Shown piece after piece: positions 25,643 through 34,396 of a stretch of DNA of 64,000 bases. This stretch comes from Verrucomicrobiales bacterium (GTDB taxonomy: Bacteria; Verrucomicrobiota; Verrucomicrobiia; Limisphaerales; UBA11358), in contig JAQTQB010000003.1 of NCBI GenBank assembly GCA_028712475.1, forward strand, positions 62,001-126,000, written 5' to 3'. A program made the translations under genes and the position numbers. The notes beneath the pieces were generated by a model that had not been told where the DNA came from, searched no databases, and was given only the letters and a program-made list of their open reading frames with translations. Positions within the stretch are counted from its first letter, which is position 1, and each line of letters starts with the position of its first letter.

Positions 25643-26842
25643 TTAAAGCAGATGCCCCATCTTCTCCCGCTTGGCTTTCAGATATTTTTCGTTGTGCGGA
25701 TTGGCTTTTATTTTGATCGGCACTTGCTGGACGATTTTCAAGCCGTAGCCCTTCAGCCCGACGACTTTTTTCGGATTGTTCGTCAGCAGCCGGATGGTTT
25801 TCAAGCCGAGATCAACGAGGATTTGCGCGCCGAGTCCGTATTCGCGCAGATCCATGCCGTAGCCGAGCTTCAGGTTCGCTTCGACGGTATCCAGGCCTTC
25901 CTCCTGCAATTTGTAGGCCTTGATCTTCGGCGCGAGGCCGATGCCACGGCCTTCCTGCCGCATGTAAAGAATCACACCGCGCCCGGCGTCGGCCACCTGC
26001 CGCATGGCCTGGTGCAGTTGCGGGCCGCAATCGCAGCGGCGCGAACCGAACACGTCGCCGGTGAGACATTCGCTGTGGACGCGCACGAGCACATCTTTCT
26101 TGCTGGCAACGTCACCGCGCACGAGCGCGAGGTGATGCTGGCCGTCAATCTTGGAACGGTAGAGATGCAAATCGAAATCGCCGTAGTCGGTCGGCAGCTT
26201 CACGACTTCAATCTGCTCGACGAGTTTTTCGCGCGTGCGGCGGTATTCGATGAGGTCGGCGATGGTGCAAATTTTCAGGCGATGTTTCCGGGCGAATTTC
26301 AACAGCGCCGGCAGCCGCGCCATCGTGCCGTCGTCATTCATGATTTCGCAGATGACGCCGATGGGCCGCGCGCCGGCGAGATGCACGAGGTCAACGGCGG
26401 CCTCGGTGTGGCCGGCGCGCTGGAGGACGCCGCCGGATTTGGCGCGCAGCGGAAAAACGTGGCCGGGCTGGACGAGGTCGTCCGGCACGGCGGTGGGCGA
26501 GGCCATGACACAAATCGTCCTGGCACGGTCGGCGGCGCTGATGCCGCTGCTGATGCCGTGCGCGGCGTCCACGCTCACCTGAAAATCGGTGCGGAAAACC
26601 TCGCGGTTCTGCTTGACCATGCGTTCGACGCCGAGCTGTTGCAGCCGTTCATTTGTCGTTGGCACGCAGATTAATCCGCGCCCGTGCTTGGCCATGAAGT
26701 TCACGGCGGCGGGCGTGACGAATTGCGCGGCCATGACGAGGTCGCCCTCGTTCTCGCGGTCGGCGTCGTCCACGACGATGACCATTTTTCCACGGCGGAG
26801 GTCGGCGATGACGGATTCGATGCGGTCAAAGTTCTTTTTCAT
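25643..26842 (-). CDS. ribBA: Bifunctional dihydroxybutanone-phosphate synthase / GTP cyclohydrolase II
   Basis: 399 residues. The RibB half (about 1-205) has [16 protein letters not shown] (acidic metal site), [22 protein letters not shown] and [11 protein letters not shown]. The RibA half (about 206-399) has the zinc site C...[11 protein letters not shown], the GTP-binding RQEGRGIGL and a late LTNNPKKV. It supplies both precursors of the riboflavin pathway completed by RibH at 23190. It is divergent from the histidine kinase gene, with 105 nt between them. The stop TAA runs directly into the word CCACGAATGGAC. Confidence 0.95.
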   Translation of the reverse strand: MKKNFDRIESVIADLRRGKMVIVVDDADRENEGDLVMAAQFVTPAAVNFMAKHGRGLICVPTTNERLQQLGVERMVKQNREVFRTDFQVSVDAAHGISSGISAADRARTICVMASPTAVPDDLVQPGHVFPLRAKSGGVLQRAGHTEAAVDLVHLAGARPIGVICEIMNDDGTMARLPALLKFARKHRLKICTIADLIEYRRTREKLVEQIEVVKLPTDYGDFDLHLYRSKIDGQHHLALVRGDVASKKDVLVRVHSECLTGDVFGSRRCDCGPQLHQAMRQVADAGRGVILYMRQEGRGIGLAPKIKAYKLQEEGLDTVEANLKLGYGMDLREYGLGAQILVDLGLKTIRLLTNNPKKVVGLKGYGLKIVQQVPIKIKANPHNEKYLKAKREKMGHLL

Positions 26843-26947
26843 TCGGCAGGGACAGCGTAGTCTTTCGCCGCGCGAATTCCAGCCGATTCAACTTGCATTT
26901 TTGCCGCTCGCGGAACATTGTCGAACCACAACTTCGCATTTTTAATT

Positions 26948-27703
26948 ATGTCACTTGGTTTAGACAAAGCCGGCGACTTGAAAAAATCCGCCTCGTGGAA
27001 CTCCGCGACGGTTTCTGCTGAAAAGATGCAGCGGCTCGACCGGCTGGCGAACCTTGGAATGCTGTCGGCGGGCATGGCGCACGAGATCAAGAACGGCATG
27101 GTCGCCATCAAGACGTTCGTGGATCTGCTGCTGGAAAAAAACCAGGACGCGGAGCTGGGCGAAGTCGTCCGGCACGAACTGAAGCGCATCAACGCCATCG
27201 CCACGCAGATGCTGCGGATCGCCGCGCCCAACCACGCGGCCTTCCAGACTGTCCGCATCCACGAGGTGCTGGATCATTCGCTGCGACTGTTGCGGCCGCA
27301 GATCAGCGTGAAATTGATCGCGCTCAAAAAGCATTACCGCGCCGGCGCCGACACGGTGCTTGGCGACGACGCGCAGTTGCAGCAGGTGTTTATGAATCTG
27401 CTCCTCAACGCGCTGGAAGCGATGGGGCCGAACGGGACGCTGACCGTCAGCACGGAAATGGCGGGCAGTGAAAAGGGCGGGCGGGTTTTGAAGATTCAGA
27501 TCCAGGACACGGGCGTGGGCATCAAGCCGGAAAATGTGAACCGCCTGTTCGAGCCGTTTTTCACGACGAAGAAGAACGGCACCGGCCTGGGGCTGGCGAT
27601 TTCCCATCGCATCGTCCTGGAACATCGCGGCACCATCCAGGTGCGGAGCGAGCCGGGCAAAAGCTCGGTGTTCAGCCTTTCGCTGCCGGTGCTTGACGCG
27701 TAA
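26948..27703 (+). CDS. Soluble histidine kinase
   Basis: 251 residues from the ATG at 26948. There is no transmembrane segment and no recognisable sensor domain, only about 25 residues before the dimerisation helix. The H-box is GMAHEIKNG with H45, the N-box LLLNALEAM, the G1 box DTGVGI, the F-box FEPFFTTK and the G2 box GTGLGLAI. It resembles the C-terminal part of NtrB/ZraS-type kinases. No response regulator gene is adjacent; the nearest receiver domain is the FHA-receiver protein at 23664-24992. Input probably comes from a partner protein. Confidence 0.88.
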   Translation: MSLGLDKAGDLKKSASWNSATVSAEKMQRLDRLANLGMLSAGMAHEIKNGMVAIKTFVDLLLEKNQDAELGEVVRHELKRINAIATQMLRIAAPNHAAFQTVRIHEVLDHSLRLLRPQISVKLIALKKHYRAGADTVLGDDAQLQQVFMNLLLNALEAMGPNGTLTVSTEMAGSEKGGRVLKIQIQDTGVGIKPENVNRLFEPFFTTKKNGTGLGLAISHRIVLEHRGTIQVRSEPGKSSVFSLSLPVLDA

Positions 27704-27749
27704 GCCGCAAAACCGGGGCAAAGCCACAGAGCCCGCTGCCAATAGTTAG

Positions 27750-30098
27750 TTACTCCCCGACGAGGTGATACGGATCCACGGTGTCGTCGCCGACGTGGTG
27801 GCTGGGCGAGGCTTTGAGCGAGAAGGTGAAGGCGAAGGTGTAATCGGTCGGGCCGGTGCTGTTGTCCAGCACGCGGAACGTCAGCGCGGCGGTCCAGCTC
27901 CGCATGTCGCGGTAGATCGTGTAATACTGCTGCTGCAAACGGCTGTCTTCGATGTTGAAATTTTCCGTCGCGCGCAAGCCCCAGTTGTCGTCCAGCCGGT
28001 AAAAGGCCGTGGTGGTGGCGTAATTGTTGCCCTGTGTGAACCCGTCGAAGCCCTGACGCAAATACCAGTAGCCGACGCCCCAGCTCCAGCGTTCGCTCGG
28101 CATGAAAGTGATCTGGTCGAACGCGAGATTGATGTCGCCGATGTTCACGTCGAAGCGCGACTGGGATTCGAGCGTGACCCACGAGCGCGGCTTGAACCGG
28201 AACTCGGAATAAAGGTCGCTGAACGTCTGCTGCGGGCTGAACGGTTCATCCAGGTTGTTCGGCGTGCCGCTGGGGTTGAGCCGCCAGTCAATCGTGAGAT
28301 TCCAGTCCACCAGATTGTCAACCTGCCCGTCGCGTTTGGTCTGAAGCGAATTGTGCAGGCCGAGGCGGACCACATTCTCGCTGTCAATGGAATCAATGTT
28401 GTTGTAGTCGGGAAATTGCACCGGCAGCAGCCCCAGGCTGGGCAGCGCGGAATCGAACTGCGGCAACTGCGCCGGCGCCTTGCTGGGATCCGGCACGAAA
28501 ATGTAGCTGGCCGACGGCTCGATGATGTGCCGCAATCCGTCCATGTCCCAGAAGGAACTCTTCACGCCGGGCCAGAGTTGCGAGGCCTTGAACGACGCGC
28601 CGACGCCGGTGTTGAAAACTCCACGCCAGGCTTCTGAATTGGTGCCGCCCGGCCCGGATTCAGCGCTGTAATAAGTCAGCCGTCCGCCGACGCGCGGAGT
28701 GATGTTCAGCCAGTTGAAAAACGTCCACGGCAGGAGCAGTTGATGATAGGTGTCGGCGCGGGCGGCGGAGTAGGCGGGCGGTGTCGGGGCATTCGTGTTG
28801 GCAAAATATTTCTTGTAGTAGCCGGCAGAACTCTGGCTGTCGTAATAGACCGGCGTGTTCAAAACCTGCTGGCGGAAACCGGTGAGCCGCACGTCGGGCA
28901 GGCGTTCGGTCTGGTCAAAGAAATTATTCAGCTCTGGTGTCGTGAGCGCGTCGAGGCTCCAGTTGTCCCAGTATTTATTCTGCTCGAAGAACGTGTTTGG
29001 CTGGGGGTTTTGCAGATAGTCGCTTTCAAAAAAATCATGTTCCAGATACGCGTCGCTCTGGTAGTTCACGAGCGCCTTCAGGTTCAGGTTCGTGGCGGGG
29101 GTCGCCTGCCAGCCCAAATAAACGCGCTGCCGGTCCTGGGGCACCGAGCCGAAGTTCGGCAGGCCGTTCGTGCCGGCATACTGGTCATGGTCGTGGGTGT
29201 AATAATACTTTAACGTCGCGTTGCCCCACTGGCCGAGGTGCAGGTTCACGTCCGGCCCAAACCCGAAACCGCGTTTTTCGCGATAGTCCAGATGCAGCTT
29301 GCCGTCCACCGCATCATTCAGCCACCAGGTGTAGGTGTTCAAGATGAACGGCCCGTAAGAAGTGCGGTCGCCGGCGGTGAACGTCCAGTTGTTCGCGTGC
29401 GGTCCGATGTTGCGCCGGTAATACGGCAGATAAAACACCGGCACCTTCTCCACGAACACCACCGCGTTCCACATCTCGATGTGTTTGTTGGGCACGATTC
29501 TGATGCGGGTGGCGCGGATGTAGGTCGCCGGACTGCTCACATCATCGCTCGTCGCGAGAGCGTGGCGGGCGTTGTAAGTCTGGTTGGTGATGTCGCCCTG
29601 CAACTGCCGGCCCGCTGCGAACACCGGCGGTTTGCCCGTGCGGAACTGCTCGCTCTCCATCTGGTGCGTCTTGAAATTGTAGCGGATATGGTCGCCCACC
29701 CAGATCTGGTCGCCCTGTTCAATGCGCACATGGCCGTCGGCCACCGCGTCGCCCGTCTCGCGGTTCACCGAGGCGCTGTCCGCCGTCAACACTGCCGCGC
29801 CATAGCGGATGCAGATGCCGTTCGTGCCGCGCGCCGTGATGCCATCCGTGTCGAATTCAATCTCGCCTACCGGCGATTCGGGGATGAATTGATGAAGCGC
29901 CCAGATTTCCCACGACGGCTGCTCCTGCGCCAACGCCGCCAGCGGAAAAATCGCGCACAGAAATGCGAGCGCGGCGATGGCGGGCCTTCGCCGTGCCGGA
30001 GTGCCGACCACCGCTGATTCATGCAACGCGCGGTTGTTTTTGGTTTGCGCGTGTGCAACACCGGCTACGGCCACGCAGGCGGGAAATTTTCTCATCAA
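27750..30098 (-). CDS. lptD: LPS assembly outer-membrane protein LptD
   Basis: 782 residues. After a long N-terminus with a signal-like hydrophobic stretch (about 40-56, IAALAFLCAIFPLAALA), an OstA/LptA-like N-terminal jellyroll is visible (GEIEFDTDGITARG, LTADSASVNRETGDAVADGHVRI, IWVGDHIRYNFKTHQMESE). The remainder is a beta-barrel with frequent aromatic alternation (YYRRNIGPHANNW, LRHIIEPSASYIFVPDP). HIIEPSASY is a hallmark of LptD barrels. The true start may lie nearer the hydrophobic stretch. LptD inserts lipopolysaccharide in the outer leaflet, so the organism likely makes LPS. Confidence 0.87.
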   Translation of the reverse strand: MMRKFPACVAVAGVAHAQTKNNRALHESAVVGTPARRRPAIAALAFLCAIFPLAALAQEQPSWEIWALHQFIPESPVGEIEFDTDGITARGTNGICIRYGAAVLTADSASVNRETGDAVADGHVRIEQGDQIWVGDHIRYNFKTHQMESEQFRTGKPPVFAAGRQLQGDITNQTYNARHALATSDDVSSPATYIRATRIRIVPNKHIEMWNAVVFVEKVPVFYLPYYRRNIGPHANNWTFTAGDRTSYGPFILNTYTWWLNDAVDGKLHLDYREKRGFGFGPDVNLHLGQWGNATLKYYYTHDHDQYAGTNGLPNFGSVPQDRQRVYLGWQATPATNLNLKALVNYQSDAYLEHDFFESDYLQNPQPNTFFEQNKYWDNWSLDALTTPELNNFFDQTERLPDVRLTGFRQQVLNTPVYYDSQSSAGYYKKYFANTNAPTPPAYSAARADTYHQLLLPWTFFNWLNITPRVGGRLTYYSAESGPGGTNSEAWRGVFNTGVGASFKASQLWPGVKSSFWDMDGLRHIIEPSASYIFVPDPSKAPAQLPQFDSALPSLGLLPVQFPDYNNIDSIDSENVVRLGLHNSLQTKRDGQVDNLVDWNLTIDWRLNPSGTPNNLDEPFSPQQTFSDLYSEFRFKPRSWVTLESQSRFDVNIGDINLAFDQITFMPSERWSWGVGYWYLRQGFDGFTQGNNYATTTAFYRLDDNWGLRATENFNIEDSRLQQQYYTIYRDMRSWTAALTFRVLDNSTGPTDYTFAFTFSLKASPSHHVGDDTVDPYHLVGE

Positions 30099-30145
30099 GC
30101 CCGGCCAATTAAACAGAACGCTTCGCGATAGCCAAGCCAGTTTTC

Positions 30146-30213
30146 ACCACGAAGACACAAAGACACCAAGTAAAATGATGAAAGTTCGCTTTGTGCCTTG
30201 GTGTCTTGGTGGT
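30146..30213. repeat. Word repeats of the ACCACNAAGACAC type, inverted pair
   Basis: A 25-nt run of CACNAAG/ACACCAAG words at 30146-30170 faces a 25-nt run of the same words on the other strand at 30189-30213. The second run begins at the TAA stop of the DUF486 gene. They lie in the 114-nt gap between lptD and that gene. Confidence 0.65.
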
Positions 30214-30566
30214 TATTTTTGCGGCCAGAACGTGAACGCCACCGCCGCGATGATGCACCCGAACGCCGCGATGTAATTCCACCGGATCTTTTCGCCCAGA
30301 TAAAACATTGCGAACACGCAGAACACCGAGAGCGTGATGATCTCCTGCATGATCTTGAGCTGCGCGACGGAATAGACCGAGTTGCCCCAGCGGTTCGCCG
30401 GGATCATGAAAAGGTATTCAAAGAACGCGATGCTCCAGCTCGCGAGGACGACCAGCCAGAGCGGCGAGCTTTTGAATTTCAAATGGCCATACCACGCGAA
30501 CGTCATGAAAATGTTCGAGAGTGTCAGCAGCACCACGGGCAGCCAGCGGGACGAGGTAAAATCCAT
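30213..30566 (-). CDS. DUF486 family small membrane protein
   Basis: 117 residues from the ATG at 30566; a longer in-frame start at 30602 adds 12 residues without matching the family. Four transmembrane helices in an EamA/SMR-like layout. Family text includes LTLSNIFMTFAWYGHLKF near the N-terminus, FFEYLFMIPANRWG, SVAQLKIMQEIITL and a C-terminal AAFGCIIAAVAFTFW. The function of DUF486 is unknown, with distant similarity to drug/metabolite transporters. Transcribed in the same direction as lptD, 114 nt before it in gene order. Confidence 0.88.
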   Translation of the reverse strand: MDFTSSRWLPVVLLTLSNIFMTFAWYGHLKFKSSPLWLVVLASWSIAFFEYLFMIPANRWGNSVYSVAQLKIMQEIITLSVFCVFAMFYLGEKIRWNYIAAFGCIIAAVAFTFWPQK

Positions 30567-30642
30567 GCCGGAGAAAATGAATTCAACGGCCAGCGGAGTC
30601 AAATGGGAATGCGCCGGTTTTCAGCCGCGGAGTGGCGGACGG

Positions 30643-30794
30643 AAGTAGCCCACGGTGAAACCGTGGGAAACGAACGTAAAATGAATCAAGCCCCGGACGG
30701 GGCGAAAGAAGTTCCTGCGTTGATTGTCTGTCGCCCCTGCCGGGGCTGGAAAGCTTGTTGCACGATTAACCCACGGTTTCACCGTGGGCTACTT
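30643..30794. repeat. Hairpin-array element 2
   Basis: Perfect 25-nt inverted repeats (30643-30667 and 30770-30794) each contain an 8/3/8 hairpin (30649-30667 and 30770-30788). Two inner GCCCC/GGGGC hairpins lie at 30690-30703 and 30733-30746. The element fills most of the 297-nt gap between the DUF486 and DUF262-HNH genes. No supported reading frame is present. Its design matches element 1 although the arm sequences differ. Confidence 0.85.
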
Positions 30795-30863
30795 TCTGCC
30801 GCACCTCCGGCGCTGGGGGCAGGCCGGTTTTGAAGCCCTCGCGAACGGCAGGAAGCGGTAATC

Positions 30864-32108
30864 TTACGCCTGTCCGCCTTTGGCCGAATTACATTCCGGG
30901 CAAGCAACTTGACCATTTTCAACGGTGGTTTTGCCGCCTTGCGACCACGGAACTTTATGATCAGCTTCCCACATATCCCACTCGCATTTCAAACCGTTGC
31001 AACGAAGACGAAGCTGACAAATCCTGTCGTCGCGGCGGAATATCGCAAGGCGCTGTTCGTGCGAGAAAAGTCTTTGCTCGTCTTTTGGCTCGATGTCTGG
31101 CACGGCTTCAAAAAATTTCCGTAGCAAAAAGTCATGCCGCCATTGGATCGAGTCTTGAGCATCGGTGCTGTGACTTGTGCGTTCTTTGTAAGCCAACAAT
31201 TCAGGGTCGCTTTTGTCGGCGGGAAGATTTTCTTGTGCTGCACGCGTGCCTTCAAACTGAATGAACCAATTACGCAACGCATCTTGCCGACCCTGCATCG
31301 CATATTTTTCCAAACAATGGGAAACCAACGCATAGAGAGACACAACGCTGTAACGCTCCAACTCCGGGGTCTTTTCTGTGAAGGCTTGCGCAAGATACTC
31401 TAGCACGCGACGAACCTTGCGCGCCTTTTGTCCCGCAGAATCAAACTCTAATTCGGTTTCATACATTGCGTTGAGATTTGAATTGCGAACATGGCAAGGC
31501 CCACCGTTTATCTCGATGGCAGTTATCTGTGCGGCAACAAGGTCGTGAGTGAAACGCGTGTTTGCAAAACCGCAGCGCGAGAAAAATGGATGTAGGGCAA
31601 GGTCTTTTATGAAGCCACGCATCTTGCCGGGCATGGCGTTGCGCTTTTCTTGTGCCTTGAGCGATGTTCCGTTTTGTAGCCGCAGAAACATTTCTCGGAC
31701 TTCATCTTCACTGGTATCACTCAACACAATTACGTCGAGTGCGTAATTATCAAACCGGAGTCGAAGATCTTCTGGCAAATCTACATAGTGCATCTTGGTG
31801 ACAACTATGCCGTCAATATCATCAGCATCGCGTGCGAGATTGAACCCGCCGGAATGAAATTCAAATATCGTTCGCAGCCGTTGCTGGCCATCCACGACTT
31901 CATATTTTTCAGGAGTCTTGCTGATCTTTCGCCAATAGAGCTTTGGAATGTCATAGCCGCGAAGAATTGTATCAATGAGCAATTGCTTCTGCCCAAGACT
32001 CCAAACAGCCGGACGTTGAAAGTCGGGATTGGTATCAACGCGATTTTTGAATCCGCAAACGGACAGAATAGGCCAGGGTTTTTTGCTGATTTCCATAATT
32101 TTCTCCAT
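30864..32108 (-). CDS. DUF262 and HNH endonuclease domain protein
   Basis: 414 residues. The N-terminal DUF262 (ParB/sulfiredoxin-like) domain carries PDFQRPAVWS at about 28-37 and the signature DGQQRLRT at 73-80. A helical middle follows, and the C-terminus is an HNH nuclease with the zinc-finger pair KCEW...CPEC around WEADHKVPWSQGG and ENGQ. DUF262-HNH proteins, including GmrSD, often act as phage defence or modification-dependent nucleases; in GmrSD-like enzymes the DUF262 part uses nucleotide hydrolysis. GC content is visibly lower than its neighbours, suggesting transfer. It follows a duplicated hisF end by 12 nt. Activity is inferred from intact motifs only. Confidence 0.85.
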   Translation of the reverse strand: MEKIMEISKKPWPILSVCGFKNRVDTNPDFQRPAVWSLGQKQLLIDTILRGYDIPKLYWRKISKTPEKYEVVDGQQRLRTIFEFHSGGFNLARDADDIDGIVVTKMHYVDLPEDLRLRFDNYALDVIVLSDTSEDEVREMFLRLQNGTSLKAQEKRNAMPGKMRGFIKDLALHPFFSRCGFANTRFTHDLVAAQITAIEINGGPCHVRNSNLNAMYETELEFDSAGQKARKVRRVLEYLAQAFTEKTPELERYSVVSLYALVSHCLEKYAMQGRQDALRNWFIQFEGTRAAQENLPADKSDPELLAYKERTSHSTDAQDSIQWRHDFLLRKFFEAVPDIEPKDEQRLFSHEQRLAIFRRDDRICQLRLRCNGLKCEWDMWEADHKVPWSQGGKTTVENGQVACPECNSAKGGQA

Positions 32109-32120
32109 TTGATAACGACA

Positions 32121-32216
32121 TTACAACCGAACGGGAATGTTTTTCTTCGCCAAAAAACTGTTTCACGTCGCCGACGGTGTAGGTGCCGAAATGGAAAATG
32201 CTCGCGGCGAGGACGG
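32121..32216 (-). pseudogene. Duplicated 3' end of hisF (foreign-allele remnant)
   Basis: A 57-nt stretch (32160-32216) is identical to 33065-33121 in hisF. Beyond it, toward the stop, the sequences diverge in nucleotides but, after removing one T from a T-run, encode AKKNIPVRL and stop, nearly the same end as the resident hisF (KEKNIPVRL). It therefore looks like the end of a different hisF allele and not a recent copy. One extra base makes it out of frame. Confidence 0.85.
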
Positions 32217-32228
32217 ATTTCATTTCCC

Positions 32229-32438
32229 TCAAAGTTTCTCGGTAGGCGTGAAGGGCAGGCCGCGCTCGCCGTTGAACAGCTTCTTCAACCGCCGGTCGCT
32301 GGAACTGGTCTTGCGCCGGTTGATGCCGGGCGCAACGAGCTGGCTGCTCTCGCGGCGGGCGCGACGGCCTTTGAGCCAGTCGGCCCAACTGATTGAGCCT
32401 TCAATCGGGATGCAGGGGACTTTTGATTTTGAGTTCAT
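32229..32438 (-). CDS. Small basic protein, possible partner of nucleotidyltransferase
   Basis: 69 residues, rich in Arg and Lys (SISWADWLKGRRARRES, GINRRKTSSSDRRLKKL). The ATG at 32438 overlaps the end of the nucleotidyltransferase gene by 38 nt, as in toxin-antitoxin pairs, and the frame ends just before the hisF remnant. Family not recognised. It may be an antitoxin or simply an open frame; the overlap and composition favour a real gene modestly. Confidence 0.4.
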   Translation of the reverse strand: MNSKSKVPCIPIEGSISWADWLKGRRARRESSQLVAPGINRRKTSSSDRRLKKLFNGERGLPFTPTEKL

Positions 32439-33024
32439 CGGCGACTTCTTTCACGAGTTGCACGCACTGTGGAAGGTTACGATATTCCGGACGATTCGCA
32501 AGCCGCCGGACTTCGTCCCAGTTCATTGCAATCTCCCCGCGCAACGCCACGGAGATAAGAATTTTCGCGCAGTTCCGCGCCGTTTTACTTTCTCCCGTGT
32601 GATATGACATCAAGACGCGCTCAACGAGCAAGTCTTCCGGATTCATCACCAGAAAATCTCCATAAGGCGCTTCTATCCGGCGGAATGGTGTGCGGGCAAA
32701 ACTTTCAGCCGGGCCGAGCACATCTACAAACATTCCAGCCACCTGCCAATTGCGTGGACCGCCTTTTGCACCGAGCAAGCCCATGACTTCCCGGCGTTCT
32801 TGGACAGGCAGCGTTGCCTTGTTAACGTGGCACATGTCGAGGTCGCCGGAGGCATACGCGCCTTCCGTCAAAAACTCGATGGCCGAGCCGCCGACCACGA
32901 CGAGTTCCACGCCGCGTTCCGCCCACAGCGCGCTGCACAACGATGCCAGCTTCGCGCTTTTGAGCGTCGGGTCTTGCTCGGCCGTCACGTCGGCAAGCGC
33001 GGATTTTATTTTTTCCGTATCCAT
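32401..33024 (-). CDS. Nucleotidyltransferase, AbiEii/DUF6036-like
   Basis: 207 residues. The nucleotidyltransferase signature is present as VVVGGSAIEFLTEG followed by SGDLDMC (GGS...DxD type), with later RTPFRRIEAPYGDFLVMNPEDLLVERV typical of the fold. Relatives include AbiEii-type toxins and other type IV TA or defence enzymes that modify tRNA or proteins. The ATG follows the hisF TAA by two bases. Its target is unknown. The gene sits between the resident hisF and a second hisF 3' end, which suggests arrival as a cassette. Confidence 0.75.
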   Translation of the reverse strand: MDTEKIKSALADVTAEQDPTLKSAKLASLCSALWAERGVELVVVGGSAIEFLTEGAYASGDLDMCHVNKATLPVQERREVMGLLGAKGGPRNWQVAGMFVDVLGPAESFARTPFRRIEAPYGDFLVMNPEDLLVERVLMSYHTGESKTARNCAKILISVALRGEIAMNWDEVRRLANRPEYRNLPQCVQLVKEVADELKIKSPLHPD

Positions 33025-33026
33025 TT

Positions 33027-33800
33027 TTAGAGGCGCACCGGAATATTCTTCTCCTTCAAAAACCGTTTCACGTCGCCGACGGTGTAGGTGCCGAAATGGA
33101 AAATGCTCGCGGCGAGGACGGCGTCGGCTTTGCCTTCCAACAGCACCTCAGCCATGTGTTCGCGGCTGCCCGCGCCGCCGCTGGCCACCACCGGCACCCC
33201 CACGGCTTCGCTCACGCGCCGCGTGATGACGAGGTCGAACCCGGCTTTAGTGCCGTCGGCGTCAATGGAGTTCAGCACGATCTCGCCCGCGCCGAGCGCC
33301 ACGGCGCGCTTGGCCCATTCGACGGCATCGAGGCCGGTATCCTTGCGGCCACCGTGTGAGAACACGCCCCATTTGTCCGGCGCGATTTTCTTGGCATCAA
33401 TGGAGACGACGATGCACTGGCTGCCGAATTTTTCCGCGCCTTCGCGGATGATTTCGGGTCGGGCGAGCGCGCTGGAGTTGATGGAAATTTTGTCCGCCCC
33501 GGCGCGCAGCATGGCATACATATCTTCAACAGACTTGATGCCGCCGCCAACGGTGAGGGGCATGAAGCATTGGTCGGCGGCGCGTTCGATGACGTCCACC
33601 ATCGTGCCGCGTCCATGCGCGGTGGCGGTGATGTCGAAGAACACCATTTCGTCCGCGCCCTGCTCGTTGTAGCGGAGCGCGAGTTCCACGGGGTCGCCGA
33701 CGTTTTTCAGCCCGCCCTTTTCGGCCACGCCGAACTGGACGCCGCGCGTGACCTGGCCGTCGTGGACGTCGAGACACGGGATGACACGTTTTGCAATCAC
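33027..33800 (-). CDS. hisF: Imidazole glycerol phosphate synthase cyclase subunit
   Basis: 257 residues from the GTG at 33800, which gives the normal HisF start [12 protein letters not shown]; an ATG 36 nt upstream adds a poor extension. HisF closes the imidazole ring in histidine synthesis with ammonia from HisH. Visible are [15 protein letters not shown] with catalytic Asp, [18 protein letters not shown] with the second catalytic Asp and [11 protein letters not shown] for phosphate binding. [11 protein letters not shown] is a variant of the usual KDGRVVKGVNF. No other his gene is beside it. Its 3' end is duplicated at 32121. Confidence 0.94.
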   Translation of the reverse strand: MIAKRVIPCLDVHDGQVTRGVQFGVAEKGGLKNVGDPVELALRYNEQGADEMVFFDITATAHGRGTMVDVIERAADQCFMPLTVGGGIKSVEDMYAMLRAGADKISINSSALARPEIIREGAEKFGSQCIVVSIDAKKIAPDKWGVFSHGGRKDTGLDAVEWAKRAVALGAGEIVLNSIDADGTKAGFDLVITRRVSEAVGVPVVASGGAGSREHMAEVLLEGKADAVLAASIFHFGTYTVGDVKRFLKEKNIPVRL

Positions 33801-33967
33801 GCGGATAATTGAAACGTGCCGGGCGGCGCACGGCAACTGATTAAAATTCCTCCGGCCAGAAATTGCGGACAGCCCGGCAAGGTCGGCCAGAATCTTCTTG
33901 ACCCAAAGCGGCTAGGATTTAAGTTTGCCTCAAATAGTCAAGGTCGCTCCCAAACAAAACACTTTTT

Positions 33968-34372
33968 ATGAAATCTCATCGTGAAATCTTTACCTGTCTT
34001 GCCCTGTTGTCTGGCGGGTTGCTGATTGCCGGCTGTGCCAATAGCCAGCAGCGCACAAGCCCTTATCAACCCGGTCCGGTCGCGGGTCAGGCCGTGGGCT
34101 ACGGCGTCGGCACCGTGGCGGGGAACGTTGCGGGTTTCGGCGTGGGCGCGGTGCAAGGGACTGCGAGTGGCATTGGCAATTCATTCAATCCGGATTATCA
34201 CATGGTGCGTTACTGGCGCACGGAAACCACGGCGGATGGACGCACGATCCAGGTGCCCTATGATATTCTGGTGGATCAATATGGCCGTCCGGCGCACATG
34301 CCGGCACCTACGGGCAATCCCGCCCCGCCGCCGGTCGCCCCCGTGACAATGACCAACAGCCCGAGCAAATAA
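33968..34372 (+). CDS. Small glycine-rich lipoprotein, first gene of lpo-like operon
   Basis: 134 residues with a lipoprotein signal (LLIAGC, Cys about 22). The middle is Gly/Val-rich (AGQAVGYGVGTVAGNVAGFGVGAVQG), resembling a glycine-zipper membrane segment, followed by a soluble part (MVRYWRTETTADGRTIQVPYDILVDQYGRP) and a Pro-rich tail. No family recognised with certainty. It is followed by five envelope genes on the same strand and is probably part of that operon. Confidence 0.72.
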   Translation: MKSHREIFTCLALLSGGLLIAGCANSQQRTSPYQPGPVAGQAVGYGVGTVAGNVAGFGVGAVQGTASGIGNSFNPDYHMVRYWRTETTADGRTIQVPYDILVDQYGRPAHMPAPTGNPAPPPVAPVTMTNSPSK

Positions 34373-34396
34373 TTCAGTCCCCCCTCCGTCAATTTT

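Noticed and set aside
32035..32388. 117-residue frame spanning the hisF remnant
   Set aside because: Only the hisF tail part has meaning; the rest is shadow of the cassette and a frameshifted end. It was listed as a pseudogene fragment instead.
30864..33836. Prophage or integrative element at hisF
   Set aside because: No integrase, recombinase or phage structural gene is present. Only a duplicated gene end and accessory genes are seen.
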